Assembly (NCBI GenBank): GCA_941918925.1
Contig: OW799233.1
Span: 142,354,223-142,418,222, forward strand
Source of the DNA: Phyto melanocephala
Taxonomy: Eukaryota > Arthropoda > Insecta > Diptera > Rhinophoridae
Reading direction: 5' to 3'
DNA: 64,000 nt
The translations under genes and the position numbers were made by a program. Positions 1-10,639 of the stretch are shown here, piece by piece. A model generated the notes under the pieces. The model was not told the DNA's origin. It saw only the letters and a list, made by a program, of their open reading frames with translations, and made no database searches. Position 1 is the stretch's first letter, and the number at the start of each line of letters is the position of its first letter.

Positions 1-446
1 ACGCACTTTACTAGACGGCATTAATGTGGACATGAGGTTTTAGCAAGGCGGCGCCACCTACACACCGCCCATGAAGCCTTTATTAGAGTAATGATTTTTA
101 AAACAAATTATCTCATGATACCGCCGTACGATATTTTTCTTTAAGGTTTTGTAAAATCTCGAGTTCATGATTTGGCGAAATTACAAAATTTTTCTGAGGG
201 TGTCAAAAGCTTAAAAAAACTTTTTTGGGGGTTAAAAATCTTAAACTGAGGGAATTTTATATGTGTTATATTTTATTTTTTTATTTTTTTGGGGATGGCA
301 TTGCATAAATTTTGGTTTGGTTGCATCGTTTATACCTGAGATCCAACGCGTCATCATTGAAATATAGCCACATCTCTCCAAAAGACATAGAATTTTTATG
401 AAAAATTATTGACCTGTCATCATAGCCTTGCGGGACATTTGACATA

Positions 447-582
447 TAATCCGCTTTATTGTCAGTGGCGTTGTCGTGTCGTTTTTGTGTCGAAAATGAT
501 AGAAATACGACAAGGTCTCATTCACTTTTCATTGTCGAAAATATTACACGATACCAATCGCCACTGACAATAAGGCTGATTA
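447..582. mobile_element. Short MITE with inverted ends, about 136 bp
   Basis: The left end reads TAATCCGCTTTATTGTC and the right end, reverse complemented, reads TAATCAGCCTTATTGTC; both run on into AGTGGCG. Inside, TTTTCGACA blocks and their complements keep the symmetry. No coding capacity. The target duplication cannot be told apart from the inverted end. Confidence 0.55.
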
Positions 583-788
583 ACTTCCATACATAATTCC
601 GAAATGTCACAGAGCTTTAAAAAAAATCTATTTTAATTTTAAAATAAAAATGTGCATTCTTACTGAAACACCCTTTACAACTCTCATTTCTACTTGTTTT
701 TTAAGTACTTTATTGAGCAGCACCAATTATTACTTCTTTTATTTTATTAATTACTGAACATTGAGTTACATATAAATATATAAAAAAA

Positions 789-812
789 TTTATTACATTA
801 TAAATATTTATT
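789..812 (-). promoter_or_regulatory. Polyadenylation signals of the Tweedle gene
   Basis: Two AATAAA hexamers on the minus strand (807-812 and 789-794) lie about 31 and 49 nt after the Tweedle stop codon, a normal distance for 3' end formation. In DNA this AT-rich either could be chance. Confidence 0.45.
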
Positions 813-842
813 TAGCAATTCGCCTAATTAAAATAAATTATC

Positions 843-1460
843 TTAAACTACTGGTATATACGAACTACCGGGTACAACATCTACTCCCAACGGTAAGAAA
901 TTCATGGCGTAATCTTTTCTTACTGGGATATTGTTACTGGTTGCAGAACGTGTATTTACGACCTTGGGGCCAGTTTGTACTCCAAACATTTTAATAATGG
1001 CGGATTGAATCTGCTGCGCCTCGTAGGGTGTGCGATAATTGATAAAATGTACTTCCGGCTCTTGCTGGACAGTCCTGTGTGTAGAGTGAAATTGTTGTTG
1101 CAGCGCCGCATAGTTTGATTCTTTATTGATGACATAGACGTGTGTTTCCTGATCGTTGGTATTTTGTATCAGATTTTGTATAGCTCTTTCAAAAAAGCTG
1201 CTATCGGGATTTTCAACAAATATGACTTCGTGACCTCCCTTTGCTGCTGATTCAAGTTTTTTTAAAAGTATACTTTGATCTGCCTTATATTTAGCATCAC
1301 TTAGTTGAATGTTTTTGTGTTGGTATATATTTGGCAGGGCAATTTGTTTATGATTTTGTACTATATTTACGGAATTTTGTGAATGCTGCGAAGAAGCTGT
1401 ATGAAATCTTTGAAGGTTATACGCGTTTGAAGACCAACCCGTTTGTATCAGATTTAAAAA
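843..1460 (-). CDS. Twdl: Tweedle-family cuticular protein, terminal exon (5' partial)
   Basis: Tweedle proteins (DUF243) are secreted insect cuticle proteins that help form the chitinous exoskeleton. This exon codes for 205 residues. It shows the usual blocks in order: KNIQLSDAKYKAD, then HEVIFVENPDSS, then ETHVYVINKES, then EVHFINYRTPYEAQQ. The four beta-strand-like blocks and the VHFINYRT block are family hallmarks (family knowledge). The frame stays open up to 1547 but has no ATG there. At 1461-1462 the minus strand has an excellent acceptor, a pyrimidine-rich run ending TTATTTACAG, so I start the exon at 1460 in phase 0 (FLNLIQTGWSS). Tweedle genes commonly have a tiny first exon carrying the start of the signal peptide; that exon was not found. 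The stop is at 843-845 and AATAAA follows at 807-812. The alternative reading, in which KKNIYLLLLYSYLQ is a signal peptide, lacks an ATG. Confidence 0.82.
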   Translation of the reverse strand, partial: FLNLIQTGWSSNAYNLQRFHTASSQHSQNSVNIVQNHKQIALPNIYQHKNIQLSDAKYKADQSILLKKLESAAKGGHEVIFVENPDSSFFERAIQNLIQNTNDQETHVYVINKESNYAALQQQFHSTHRTVQQEPEVHFINYRTPYEAQQIQSAIIKMFGVQTGPKVVNTRSATSNNIPVRKDYAMNFLPLGVDVVPGSSYIPVV

Positions 1461-1535
1461 CTGTAAATAAGAATAAAGTAAGAGTAAGTAAATATTTTTT
1501 TTGTACCTAACGTAAATGTTGCGTTTATTAGTTTT

Positions 1536-2242
1536 TATACCCTTCACACAGTGAAAAACGGTATATATAGGTTTGTCATTCCGTGTGAAATTTCTACAAT
1601 TTTCATTTCCGACTCCATAAAGTGTATATTTTCTGAAAGCTTATGAATAGGGGAGTCGATTAAGCCCTGTCAGTCTGTCCGTCTGTCCGTGTGTATGTTG
1701 AAATCAACTTTTTGAAGCCCCCCGAAATCGCTTGGTCCCGGGTGAGCTATTAAAATATCAGAAATATTCGGGAGTAGATCGGTATTGAAAATCAGAAACA
1801 TCGGTTCATAAACAACTGAGATATGAGCCAAAAAAATTTTTTTTTTATTTTTTTATATTTTTTTTTTTAATTTTTTTTTAATTTTTTTTTTATTTTTTAT
1901 TTAATATATTATTTATATTTTTATTATTTTTTTTAATTTTTTTTTTGTTTTATATTTATTATTTATATTTAAATTATTTTTTTTTTAATTTTTTTTTTTA
2001 AATTTTTTTTAAAATTTTTTTTTTTGAATTTTTTTAAATTTTTTTTTTTTTTTTTTTTTTTTTAATTTTTTTTTTTAAACATAAATACGTTAATTTTTAA
2101 TTTTACAATGGGATGTTTTTATATATGTATGTTTTTTATTTCATATGGGATGAATGGTGATACAAACTACTGTTATTGCATGACTACACGTTGTGAAGGG
2201 TATATAAGATTCGGCATGGCCGAATATAGCACTCTTACTTGT
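1536..2242 (+). mobile_element. Family A Helitron-like (DINE-1/Helentron-type) element, copy A1
   Basis: Starts TATACCCTTCACACAGTG and ends in the hairpin ATTCGGC-ATG-GCCGAAT followed by AGCACTCTTACTTGTT. It contains the segment GACCCCATAAAGTATATAT-like and the CTGTCCGTCTGTCCGTGTG tract, both typical of fly DINE-1-like elements (family knowledge). The centre (about 1830-2082) is almost pure T/A. It lies in the presumed intron or upstream region of the Tweedle gene, 76 bp above the acceptor. It codes for nothing; it would depend on proteins supplied elsewhere. Confidence 0.7.
1830..2082. repeat. T-rich low-complexity tract inside copy A1
   Basis: Runs of T broken by single A or AT. The same position in other A copies (17164-17325, 32588-32695, 50935-51135) also holds A- or T-rich tracts of different length, so the tract is part of the family and expands and contracts. 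Confidence 0.8.
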
Positions 2243-2730
2243 TCGTTATATCATTGGTATCTACAGTCGAATATTAAAATGTGATATATCAATGTTTTTG
2301 GGTTTGAGGTAAAAATATGCTGCTCTAAGAGCACTCATTTATACATATTTTACTTTTGTTTTATAGTGAAAAGTGTTGTCTGGAGGAAAGAAAATGCGGA
2401 AGTCTTCTAAAAAATAAAAACTTTTTTTAAAAACAAAGTTTAATTTTTTAAAATAAAAAAAATTAATGGATTTAATTTTGCATTAAAAATATTTATATTT
2501 GAATTTAAATTCTAAATACGAGCGAGCAAGTAAAGAAGATTAACAATTTATAATTAAAAAAATTACAAAAAATATCGTTAAATCATCGTATTAGTGTAAA
2601 GAGATTTAGGTAGATACTTTAAAAGAGAATTCAAAAGTAATCCACGATTTTAAATAATCGTCTGAATTGGAATCTGAAATGCAGAACATAAGCAGTATGA
2701 CTGCGATAGAATCATAAAAAGTTTATTTAT
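2243..2730. other. Unassigned interval between copies A1 and A2
   Basis: No convincing gene. The first Tweedle exon could lie here or further up, but I found no short ATG exon with a good minus-strand donor and a signal-peptide sequence. Confidence 0.4.
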
Positions 2731-3695
2731 TATACCCTTCACCTGTGGTGTACAAGGGTATATATAGCTTTGTTATTCCGTTTGTAATTTCTACAATTTT
2801 CATTTCCGACCCCATTAAATATATATTTTCTGAAACCTTATGAATAGAGGAGTCGATTAAGCCCTGACCGTCTGTCCGTGTGTTGGTTGAAATCAATTTT
2901 AAAAAGCAACCATATGTTCCTCAGATCTGTGTATTATCAATATTTTGGAAATATCCGGGAATGAATCGCTATTCAGCACAATCGCCCCATAACTTTCTGA
3001 GATATGAGCAAAAAAACATGATTGCCTCTGTTTGTTTTCCCATATTTTTACCACCAAAATTAGAATTTTTCAGTCATAGAATAATTTAGAGGTGCCTTTG
3101 CTACTTTTTGTAGATATAATATGCCTCTAGAGATATTCGTGAAAAATTTTGGATAAAGCGGGCTCTTATCGGTAAAGTTATAGGCAACAAATTTTTTTAA
3201 TTAATATATATTCCAAAAATTTACAAACGAAAATAAATTTTTTTCAGCTTTTAGACAATCAAGAGAGTCAATATTAGTATCATCTGATAGGACTTGACAG
3301 CGCAATATAAGCACTTAAAAAAATTAAAATTCATGTTGGCCGCCACTACAAAATGGCGGACAATAAATTTATGCATGGGTCAAATCTGGCGTCTTAAAAT
3401 GTTACTTCTTGAACCCCGTTCATATTGGTACCAATTGAAGGGGCTTGACCAGTAGAATACAGTAAATTATTAAAAAATGTAAAATCCAAGGTGTCTAAAA
3501 TAAAATGGCGGATCCAATTTTTTTAACCCCATCAATATGGGTATCAAATTAAAGGGCTTGACTATTTGAATAAATGTCACTACGTAAAAATCAAGGTGGC
3601 GTCGGAATTAATAAGGAAAAATGGCGTATAACATGAAATATAGGTTAAGCTACGATGTGGGATTATACCTATGTACATGATGGTAAAGGGTATTA
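2731..3695 (+). mobile_element. Family A element, long variant, copy A2 (3' end lost)
   Basis: Starts TATACCCTTCACCTGTGGTG with the self-complementary partner AAGGGTATA just after. It carries the usual CCGACCCC and CTGTCCGTGTG segments, then a long extension with repeated AAATGGCGGA and 'gggcttgacca...tagaatacagtaa' motifs, shared with the reverse copy at 37456-38749. The terminal hairpin is missing; it fades out at GGTAAAGGGTAT. Confidence 0.65.
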
Positions 3696-4649
3696 TCAAA
3701 TTCACGCACTCTTTTTCTTAACTTTGTTTTTATATAATTGCAATTTATTTTTTCTACCTTATGTTGGTTTTTATAAATTATTAAACAGTAAACGCGAAAT
3801 TAAATTATAAACATTTGAGAATACTGAAAAATTTTCCCCATATTAGCAGAGTGAAATGCATTTTTAAAATCAACTACGATTTTATCATAATTAATCTTTA
3901 TGTGTTTACTCCTATAAGATTTTTAATGTTACTATTTCTGTTACTATTTCCGTTACAATTTAATTAAATTTTATCAAACGACAGTTTTTCATGTTCATAT
4001 TCTTTAATATTCTTAATTCGAATAAAATTATCGAATAAATATTGATTTTTTTTCTTTCATATTTTAATTCTTTTTTAAACTTTGCTTTATATTTAAATAT
4101 TTTTTAATGTAAAAACTTTTTATACAAAAGAATATTATTATTTACTTTTTATTTAAAATATTTTTATAAAACTATTATACATTATCATAAATAAAAAGTT
4201 TAAAATAAATAAGTTTAAATAAAAAGTTTAAAAAGAATTTTTAATAAAATAAACCCTTACTGGCATAAAATAAATATATTGTCATTGAAAATTGGTCAAC
4301 AAATACACATTGCATGGTGTAGCCGACCGATAAGTATCAATAATTGAAACGTATAAATAAAAAGCAAAAGTTGTGAAGAAAACAAAAAGCTTTCGTCACC
4401 ATCAAACTGATGGTTGTTAAGCAAAAAAAAAATTTATAATAAAGAGTTTAAACAGAAAAAAAAAACACAACAAAAAGCTAAAATTGTCTTGTATGCATTT
4501 ATTTCACACTCACTCACTGTTATTATCTACCAAAAGATTTAATTTCCAATAAGCGAAATCTAGCTTTGAACTTGATATTCCTCTGTATTTTATTTTTAAA
4601 CTTTTTTTATTTATCAAGAAATTCAATATTGGTTTGAGATAATGAAAGA
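3696..4649. other. Unassigned AT-rich interval
   Basis: No open frame or repeat end recognised. A TATAAATA at about 4351 on the plus strand has no gene behind it. Confidence 0.4.
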
Positions 4650-4896
4650 ATGTACTGAAAGTTTATGAATAGGGGAGTCGATTAAGCCTTGTCAGTCTGT
4701 CCGTGTGTATGTTGAAATAAAATTTTTGAATCCCTCCAACTTCGTTTGGACCCGCGTAAGGTATTCAAATATCAGAAATATTCGGAAGCAGTTCGGTGTT
4801 GAAAATCAGAAAAACCGATACATAAACAACTGTGATGTGAGGAAAAAACCACGACCACCTCGTTTTTTTCACAACAACAACATACATACAGACATA

Positions 4897-4952
4897 AGGG
4901 TGGGCCAAAAGAAACCAAGGGGTGTAAAAGTTTAATAACTTTTTCGTTTATT
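4897..4952 (+). repeat. Left terminal inverted repeat of the mariner-like element
   Basis: Pairs with 6144-6199 over 56 bp with no mismatch that I can see. Such ends are where the transposase binds and cuts. Confidence 0.88.
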
Positions 4953-5007
4953 TATTTTTTTTTATTTTTTATTTTAGATTATATAGACAACACTTGCAGA
5001 ATTAATT

Positions 5008-6086
5008 ATGGAGAGGTTCACAACTGAACAGAGAACCAGAAAAATAGAATTTTATTATTTAAACCAGAGATCAATTATTTTAACGCAAAGAGCATATCGT
5101 CGACATTTTAACGTCAGAATTTCGCCCTCTGAAGCAATGATTCGTTGCTTAGTTGATCGTCATCACCAACATGTCAGCTTAACAGGTTTGCCTCGAACCG
5201 GTAGACCACGTTTAAGTCGCACTGCGGAAAATATTGAACGAGTACAGCAAGGTGTTAACGAAGCACCTGAAACATCTGCCAGAAGGCGTTCTGCTCAGCT
5301 AGGAATGTCTCGTACGTCACTACGGCGCATTTTAAAAAAAGATTTACAGTTTTACCCATATAAGGTGCAATTGGTGCAAGAATTAAAACCCGCAGATCAT
5401 CGCAACGTCTAAATTTTGCACTTAAATTACAAGAGTTGGCCAGAAATTAAATCAACTTTATTAAAAATTTGATTATGAGTGATGAAGCTCATTTTTATTT
5501 GAATGGCTTTGTTAATAAGCAGAACTGTAGGTTCTGGGGTTCTCAAAATCCAAGAGCCATTCATCAACGCCAATTGCACGCCATCAGGTGTACAGTATGG
5601 TGTGGGATCACATCTGAAAATGTCATTAAGCCTTACTTCTTCGAGAATGCAGATGGAAGTGCTGTAACCGTAAATGGAGAGCCGTATCGGTTTATGGTAG
5701 AAAATTTTTTACGCCCTGCTCTTGAAAACAGACCTGCTATGTGGTTTCAACAGGACGGAGCCACTGCCCATACTGCCCGAGACACAATGGCACTTTTAAG
5801 TCAAATTTTTGGAGGGCGAATAATTTCCAGAAATTCGGAAATTATTTGGCCAGCGCGATTGCCAGATTTGACAGCACCCGACTATTTTCTTTGGGGTTAT
5901 TTGAAGGAGCGATTGTATGTGAATAAGCCAGAGAGAATCCTTGAACTCAAGGCAAACATTGTTGCAGAAATTCGAACGCTACAGTCACAAGTTTTGAAAG
6001 ATGTCATGGAAAATGCTCTAAAAAGATCCCATCAGTGCGAAGCTGAAAACGGTGGTCATTTAAGAGACATCATTTTTCATACTTAG
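5008..6086 (+). pseudogene. Mariner-like transposase, broken by a frameshift and a stop
   Basis: A DDE/D transposase that cuts and re-inserts the element at TA sites. The first part (5008-5409) holds the paired helix-turn-helix DNA-binding region: FTTEQRTRKIEFYYLNQ at the start, the GRPRLSR linker (AT-hook-like GRPR) near residue 70, then a second helical block. The catalytic part (from 5469) has its three aspartates in MSDEAHFYLNG (codon 5481), WFQQDGATAHTA (codon 5754) and LPDLTAPDYFLWG (codon 5865), with 36 residues between the second and third. The frame slips near 5400, and a TAA at 5448-5450 interrupts the new frame. Repaired length would be about 358 residues, normal for the family. 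The catalytic residues survive, so loss of function is recent. Confidence 0.9.
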
Positions 6087-6143
6087 TGTAAAAAAGTTTC
6101 CCTTTTGTATATTATATAATCTGAAAGAAAAAATAAAAATATT

Positions 6144-6199
6144 AATAAACGAAAAAGTTATTAAACTTTTACACCCCTTGGTTTCTTTTGGCCCACCCT
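6144..6199 (-). repeat. Right terminal inverted repeat of the mariner-like element
   Basis: Reverse complement of the left end, ending CCCACCCTG beside the TA duplication. Confidence 0.88.
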
Positions 6200-6907
6200 G
6201 TACAAACGTGGTATACTGGTAAGAGTAAACGTGGCATCGAATCCCAGCTGAGCCAAAAAAAATTTTTTTATATATTTTTTTCATTTATTTCTTTTTAAAT
6301 TGGCTTTTTATTAAATTTTTTTTTGTTATTTTTATTTATTTTATTTTAAACTTACATACATAAACTCAATTTATAATTTTACAATGGGATGTTTTTTTTA
6401 ATATGTTTGTCTTTTATATGCATGTATGTGCGTATATTAAGAAGATGAATGGTGATACAAACACTTGTTATTGCATGACTACACGTTGTGAAGGGTATAT
6501 ATGTAAGATTCGGCACGGCCACATCTAGCACTCTTACTTGTTAACTTACAAGTTTTATTAAAATCTGTATTAGCTGTAAATAATATACTGTAAATAATAT
6601 ACTGGCTGCATTTTTTTATTAATGCAATAATATAATTAAAATTATAAATTGTTCCACAATTAAAGACAGATATCTATTTCTTTTTGCAAGGAAATAAGCA
6701 GAAGAAGCATGAAAGAAATAAACAGCTGTATTAACAAAAAAAAAAAGATAATACTGCAGTGTCCGTTAAATTCGCCTTGGTCTATAAGTAGTACATACAC
6801 AAACCTTTCAACTAACTTGGTAGCATTATTTACAGGCAAATCTATGAACTCTTATTATATTACACTAGCTAAATATCCGCTTCTTCGCTAATGCTTAAAG
6901 TTTTTAT

Positions 6908-7334
6908 TATACCCTTCACACAGTAAAAACGGGTATATATAGGTTTGTCAATCCGTGTGAAATTTCTACAATATTCATTTCCGACCCCATAAAGTATATA
7001 TTTTCTAAAAGCTTATGAATAGGAGAGTCGTTTAAGCTCCGTCAGTCTGTCCGTGTGTATGTTGAAATTAACTTTTTGATGCCCTCCGATATCGCCTGGA
7101 CCCGGGTAAGGTATTAAAATATCAGAAATATTCGGGGGTAGATCGGTATTGAAAATAAGAAACATCGGTACATAAACAACAGAGATATGAACAAAAACCA
7201 CGACCACCTCGTTTTTTTCACAAAAACAACATTACAACAACAACATACATACATACATAGAAACGTGTAGACGTTAAACGTGGCATCGAATCCCAACTGA
7301 GCCAAAAACAATTTTTTCTTATTTTTTTTTTATA
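6908..7334 (+). mobile_element. Family A element, copy A4, truncated at its 3' end
   Basis: Starts TATACCCTTCACACAGT and keeps the GACCCCATAAAGTATATAT and GGCATCGAATCCCA segments, but stops in the T-rich tract near 7334 without the terminal hairpin. Confidence 0.65.
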
Positions 7335-7930
7335 GCCTGGTTTAACGAAATTGTTTTTAAATCAATTTCAAGCTCAACGTCTTTTATGTTTTATAAATTA
7401 CAACTAGTTCTGTGTATGACAATATTAAATATAAATCATTTATTGTAAATCATTTTATTCGTTTAGTAAATAACTGTTTAATAACCGTTACAACAAAGAT
7501 GTATTTCAACGTCTCAGCTCAACTAGTTTGTAATTAAATATATTAAAACAATAACTATTGATTACGGAACTAGTTTTAGAACAAGAACCAACATTATAAT
7601 GACTACAGGCGGTTAACTCTTATTATTCTAATCCCCTTTGACAAAAAAGTATGTTATACATACGCAAGCTGTGAAGAAAATTTTTTTCTTTTATCAAAAA
7701 TTACGTCTAAGTAAAAGCATGTAATTTTTATTTTAATTATTAAATGTTTGATAATTTTAAAACGCATGCCAGACTGTTAATTTTTAATTGAGATTTTTGT
7801 TTTTATTTTATTTCTTTTAAACTAGCCATTTGTTTTTGTCCCTGGTAAGCAGAGTATAATTTTGTTTTTACGCGTATTTCTGATTTGGCAATTAAACATG
7901 CCACAAAAGTTTTTAAACTTATTCGTAGCT
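7335..7930. other. Unassigned interval
   Basis: AT-rich with no gene or repeat ends that I can identify. Confidence 0.4.
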
Positions 7931-8239
7931 AAGCAGCTAATACACGGCATGTATTTTACATCTGAATTGACAATTTCCACACTGATAAATACGAACGTGT
8001 CGTGTGTTACCTTTAAAACACTACTGTTATAAAAAATATGTTTCTGACAAAATTTCAATTACAGCGCAATCTATTTTCTTCTGTCAAAACATGTGACATC
8101 AGCTGTTGGCAGAAATCTCTGCCACTGCAAAGCAGTCAGCGAAGGTTGCCTGTAAAAGAACAATTTTTACATGGAGATTTACATATGTCTCACAAATTTT
8201 AAAGTCAGATGTAAAAAACATGCCGTGTATTAGCTGCTT
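7931..8239. mobile_element. MITE of about 309 bp with long inverted ends
   Basis: The left end AAGCAGCTAATACACGGCAT and the reverse complement of the right end match for about 35 bp with one or two mismatches, continuing to TTTTACATCTGA. The right arm recurs alone at 14753-14823 at about 90% identity, so this is a dispersed family and not a chance palindrome. No target duplication is clear. Confidence 0.7.
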
Positions 8240-9878
8240 TAACAACCATTAGCATGTCACTTGGCTGAAAATAGCACTGTGAAGTTTTAATAAAAATTCA
8301 TTCGAAAAACACTACATTTTTTAGACAAGTTTATCTAAAACATTACGTATTTATATCACTTTAAAAAACACAATTTTTTTAACAAAATTTTTTGGTAATT
8401 TTAATTTCAGAAAAATTTAAAAAAATGGTTAAACTTACACAACAAAAGATTATCAACATCATTTTATGGTATTTAAAGTTATATTTTCTTCTTTGTGAAA
8501 AAATTTATTATAAAATTGTTACTAAAAAAAACCGTTTTAATCTATAAATTATAATATTTAAATCTACAAATCAACTTGTCACTTTCTGACTTTAAGTTTT
8601 GTAGATGACAAAGAAACAACACAACCACTCTTTAAAACTGAACTCAATTGACTAGAATTGGATTAAATACAGCAACGAGCTAGAGCACTAACTGAATGAT
8701 TTTATAAGGCAACATGAGTACAAATTTATTTCTTTTATTCTTCTATTTATTTCGATTCTCTTAGCTTTAGTCACATCATTTCAATTTCAAGTTCATGGTT
8801 AAACTCTCTCCCAAAAACAAAAAAATAAAATAAATAAAAACATAAAAATTTACTAGCAAATAAGATTTGTCAATGGAACGGAATTTTAGATAAATATAGA
8901 ATAATACTAAATTATGTTTTCTTCTTCTTCTTCTTCCATTTTTTTGTAAACAAAATATTCAAAAGAAAAAAAACTGGTTTAGAACTAACAAACAATTGGT
9001 TGGCATAAAGTATAAAAACATTAAAATTTTTTCGCCACATTTAAAGCCGGTTTAAATTATTTACATGCTTGGAATTCCCCAGCAGGAAGGGTGTTTTAGC
9101 AAAATATATTCAGATATTTATTAGATATAAAAGTATTGCCATACTAACACGTAAAATCATAAACGTTTAAAGTGTATAGTAACTTTTCAAATATCTTTTG
9201 AGTATCATAACGTACATTCTATTATTCTGATTTTAAATTCTGAAAATAGCATACAATGAATAAATAATTTTTGTTTTTTATTTATTTTTTTAACTGAAAT
9301 TAAATTTTAAGCATTCATTTGCTGGCAGGCTAGTTTGCTGTTGCAGTGTGAATTTTTCAAGCTTTTTCCCATGCAACGAAATCTATTTATTTTATTATTG
9401 TAAAAAGTTCTTTTGTTTATTGTTTGTGTAAAGAAGTTAGGTTTTAGAAAAGCAATATATGTCAAAGAAATAAATACCCCTATCAGTATAGAAAGACCTA
9501 CCTGGCAACACGGTTATGCTTATAAATAAAACTTAATGATTTCCTTATTAGAAAAAAACGTGTAGATATATTTAAAATATTTGATTCATAATTTATAAAA
9601 TAACAGGCACGCTTTTTTTTAATTTTATAACTTCGAAAATTAATTGACTTAACAATAAAAATGTTAAATAGAATTTAATAAAACTTTGTGATTAATAAAA
9701 TTTAAAACAACAATTGTTTCTTTAAGAGTAAAAAATCTATATGCTATTACTGGCTGTACCGAAATTAAGTAACCACACGCAAAAAAAACAGTGGTTAACT
9801 TAATCGAAGAGAAATAAATGAATTAAAGAATTTAATGAATGTGACATGGTGTAATCACGAAAGGTGTTTTCGTCTCTT
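8240..9878. other. Unassigned interval
   Basis: No gene recognised. It holds a short CTT microsatellite near 8921-8936. Confidence 0.4.
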
Positions 9879-10479
9879 TATACCCTACACAGTGAGTGTA
9901 AGGGTATAAATAGGTTTGTCATTCCATGTGAAGTTTCTATAATTTTCTTTTTCGACTAGGAAAGTCAATTAAGCACTGTTCATCTGTCAGTCTGTCCGTG
10001 TATATGTTAAAATCAACTTTTTGAAGCCCCCAGAAATTTTCAAGACCCGTGTAAGGTACCAAAATATCAGAAATATATGGGACCAGATCGGTAAATCGCT
10101 CTATAAACAACTGAGATATAATGAAAAGCCTAGACCACCTCCTATTTTTCTACCAATACAAACTGGATGAAAGTAGGTTCGAACCCCAGTTAAGACCAAT
10201 ATTTATTTATGTTTTTTATATATTTTTTTAGTTTTTTTTTTTAATTATTTTTTATATAATTTGTTTTTAACATAAAAATATAAAATCAATTTATAATTTT
10301 ACAATGGGATGTTTTTAAGCGGATAAAGTCATTATAAAAATAATGAAACATATATGTATGTATGTAAGTATTTCATATTAATGAGTTGAATGGTGATACA
10401 AACAATTCTTATTGCATAACAACACGTTGTGAAGGGTAAATAAGATTCGGCACGGCCGAATATAGCACCTTTATTTGTT
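9879..10479 (+). mobile_element. Family A element, copy A5
   Basis: Complete but diverged: TATACCCTACACAGTG at the start, and the hairpin ATTCGGC-ACG-GCCGAAT with ATAGCACCTTTATTTGTT at the end. The conserved 'gcatcgaatccca' segment of the family reads GGTTCGAACCCCAG here (10175-10188), which looks like a pol III B box. Confidence 0.68.
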
Positions 10480-10489
10480 TTTTTAATAT

Positions 10490-10620
10490 GAAGTTTGACA
10501 ATTCTTGGGACTGAAATCTCTTTTTTATATTTGGAGTTTGACAGTGGTTTGTTGGAAAACAATCAGCTGGGCTGGTACCGCTACCTGTATAAGTGCACCC
10601 TGGATTATGGTAAAAACATA
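10490..10620 (+). mobile_element. Possible diverged relative of the CAAGG-ended MITE
   Basis: AAGTTTGACA, then ACAATCAGCTG, then TACCTGTATAAGTGCACCC matches in order the right half of the hAT-type MITE at 41091-41299. Only one end can be seen and similarity is weak. Confidence 0.3.
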
Positions 10621-10639
10621 TAATGGTTGCAACTTGTCC

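Larger units (their letters stand above)
4897..6200 (+). mobile_element. Mariner-like DNA transposon, nearly intact
   Basis: About 1.3 kb, bounded by TA on each side (4895-4896 and 6201-6202), the target duplication of the Tc1/mariner superfamily. The inverted ends start AGGGTGGGCCAAAAGAAACC. The outer 56 bp (4897-4952 against 6144-6199) look identical, and a weaker match continues about 25 bp inward. One extra base lies at the right tip. The near-perfect ends point to a fairly recent insertion. The single transposase gene inside is broken by one frameshift and one stop. Confidence 0.9.
4650..6542 (+). mobile_element. Family A element, copy A3, split by a mariner-like insertion
   Basis: Family A sequence runs from about 4650 (its first part is lost) to 4896 and resumes at 6201. 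It ends with the decayed hairpin GATTCGGCACGGCCACAT and CTCTTACTTGTT. The sequence either side joins without loss across the insertion, which makes the order of events clear: A3 first, mariner second. Confidence 0.7.

Noticed and set aside
1461..1547. 5' extension of the Tweedle frame up to a GTG start
   Set aside because: No ATG; the extension crosses a strong splice acceptor and enters the Helitron-like repeat, and its Leu/Tyr run is explained by the pyrimidine tract.
4345..4400. TATAAATA promoter on the plus strand
   Set aside because: No open frame or exon downstream before transposon sequence; such words are common at this AT content.
6060..6284. Minus-strand frame near the mariner right end
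   Set aside because: Antisense of the transposase tail and the inverted repeat.
10175..10188. B-box-like GGTTCGAACCC as a tRNA gene
   Set aside because: No A box or cloverleaf around it; other family A copies have the same place without the match.
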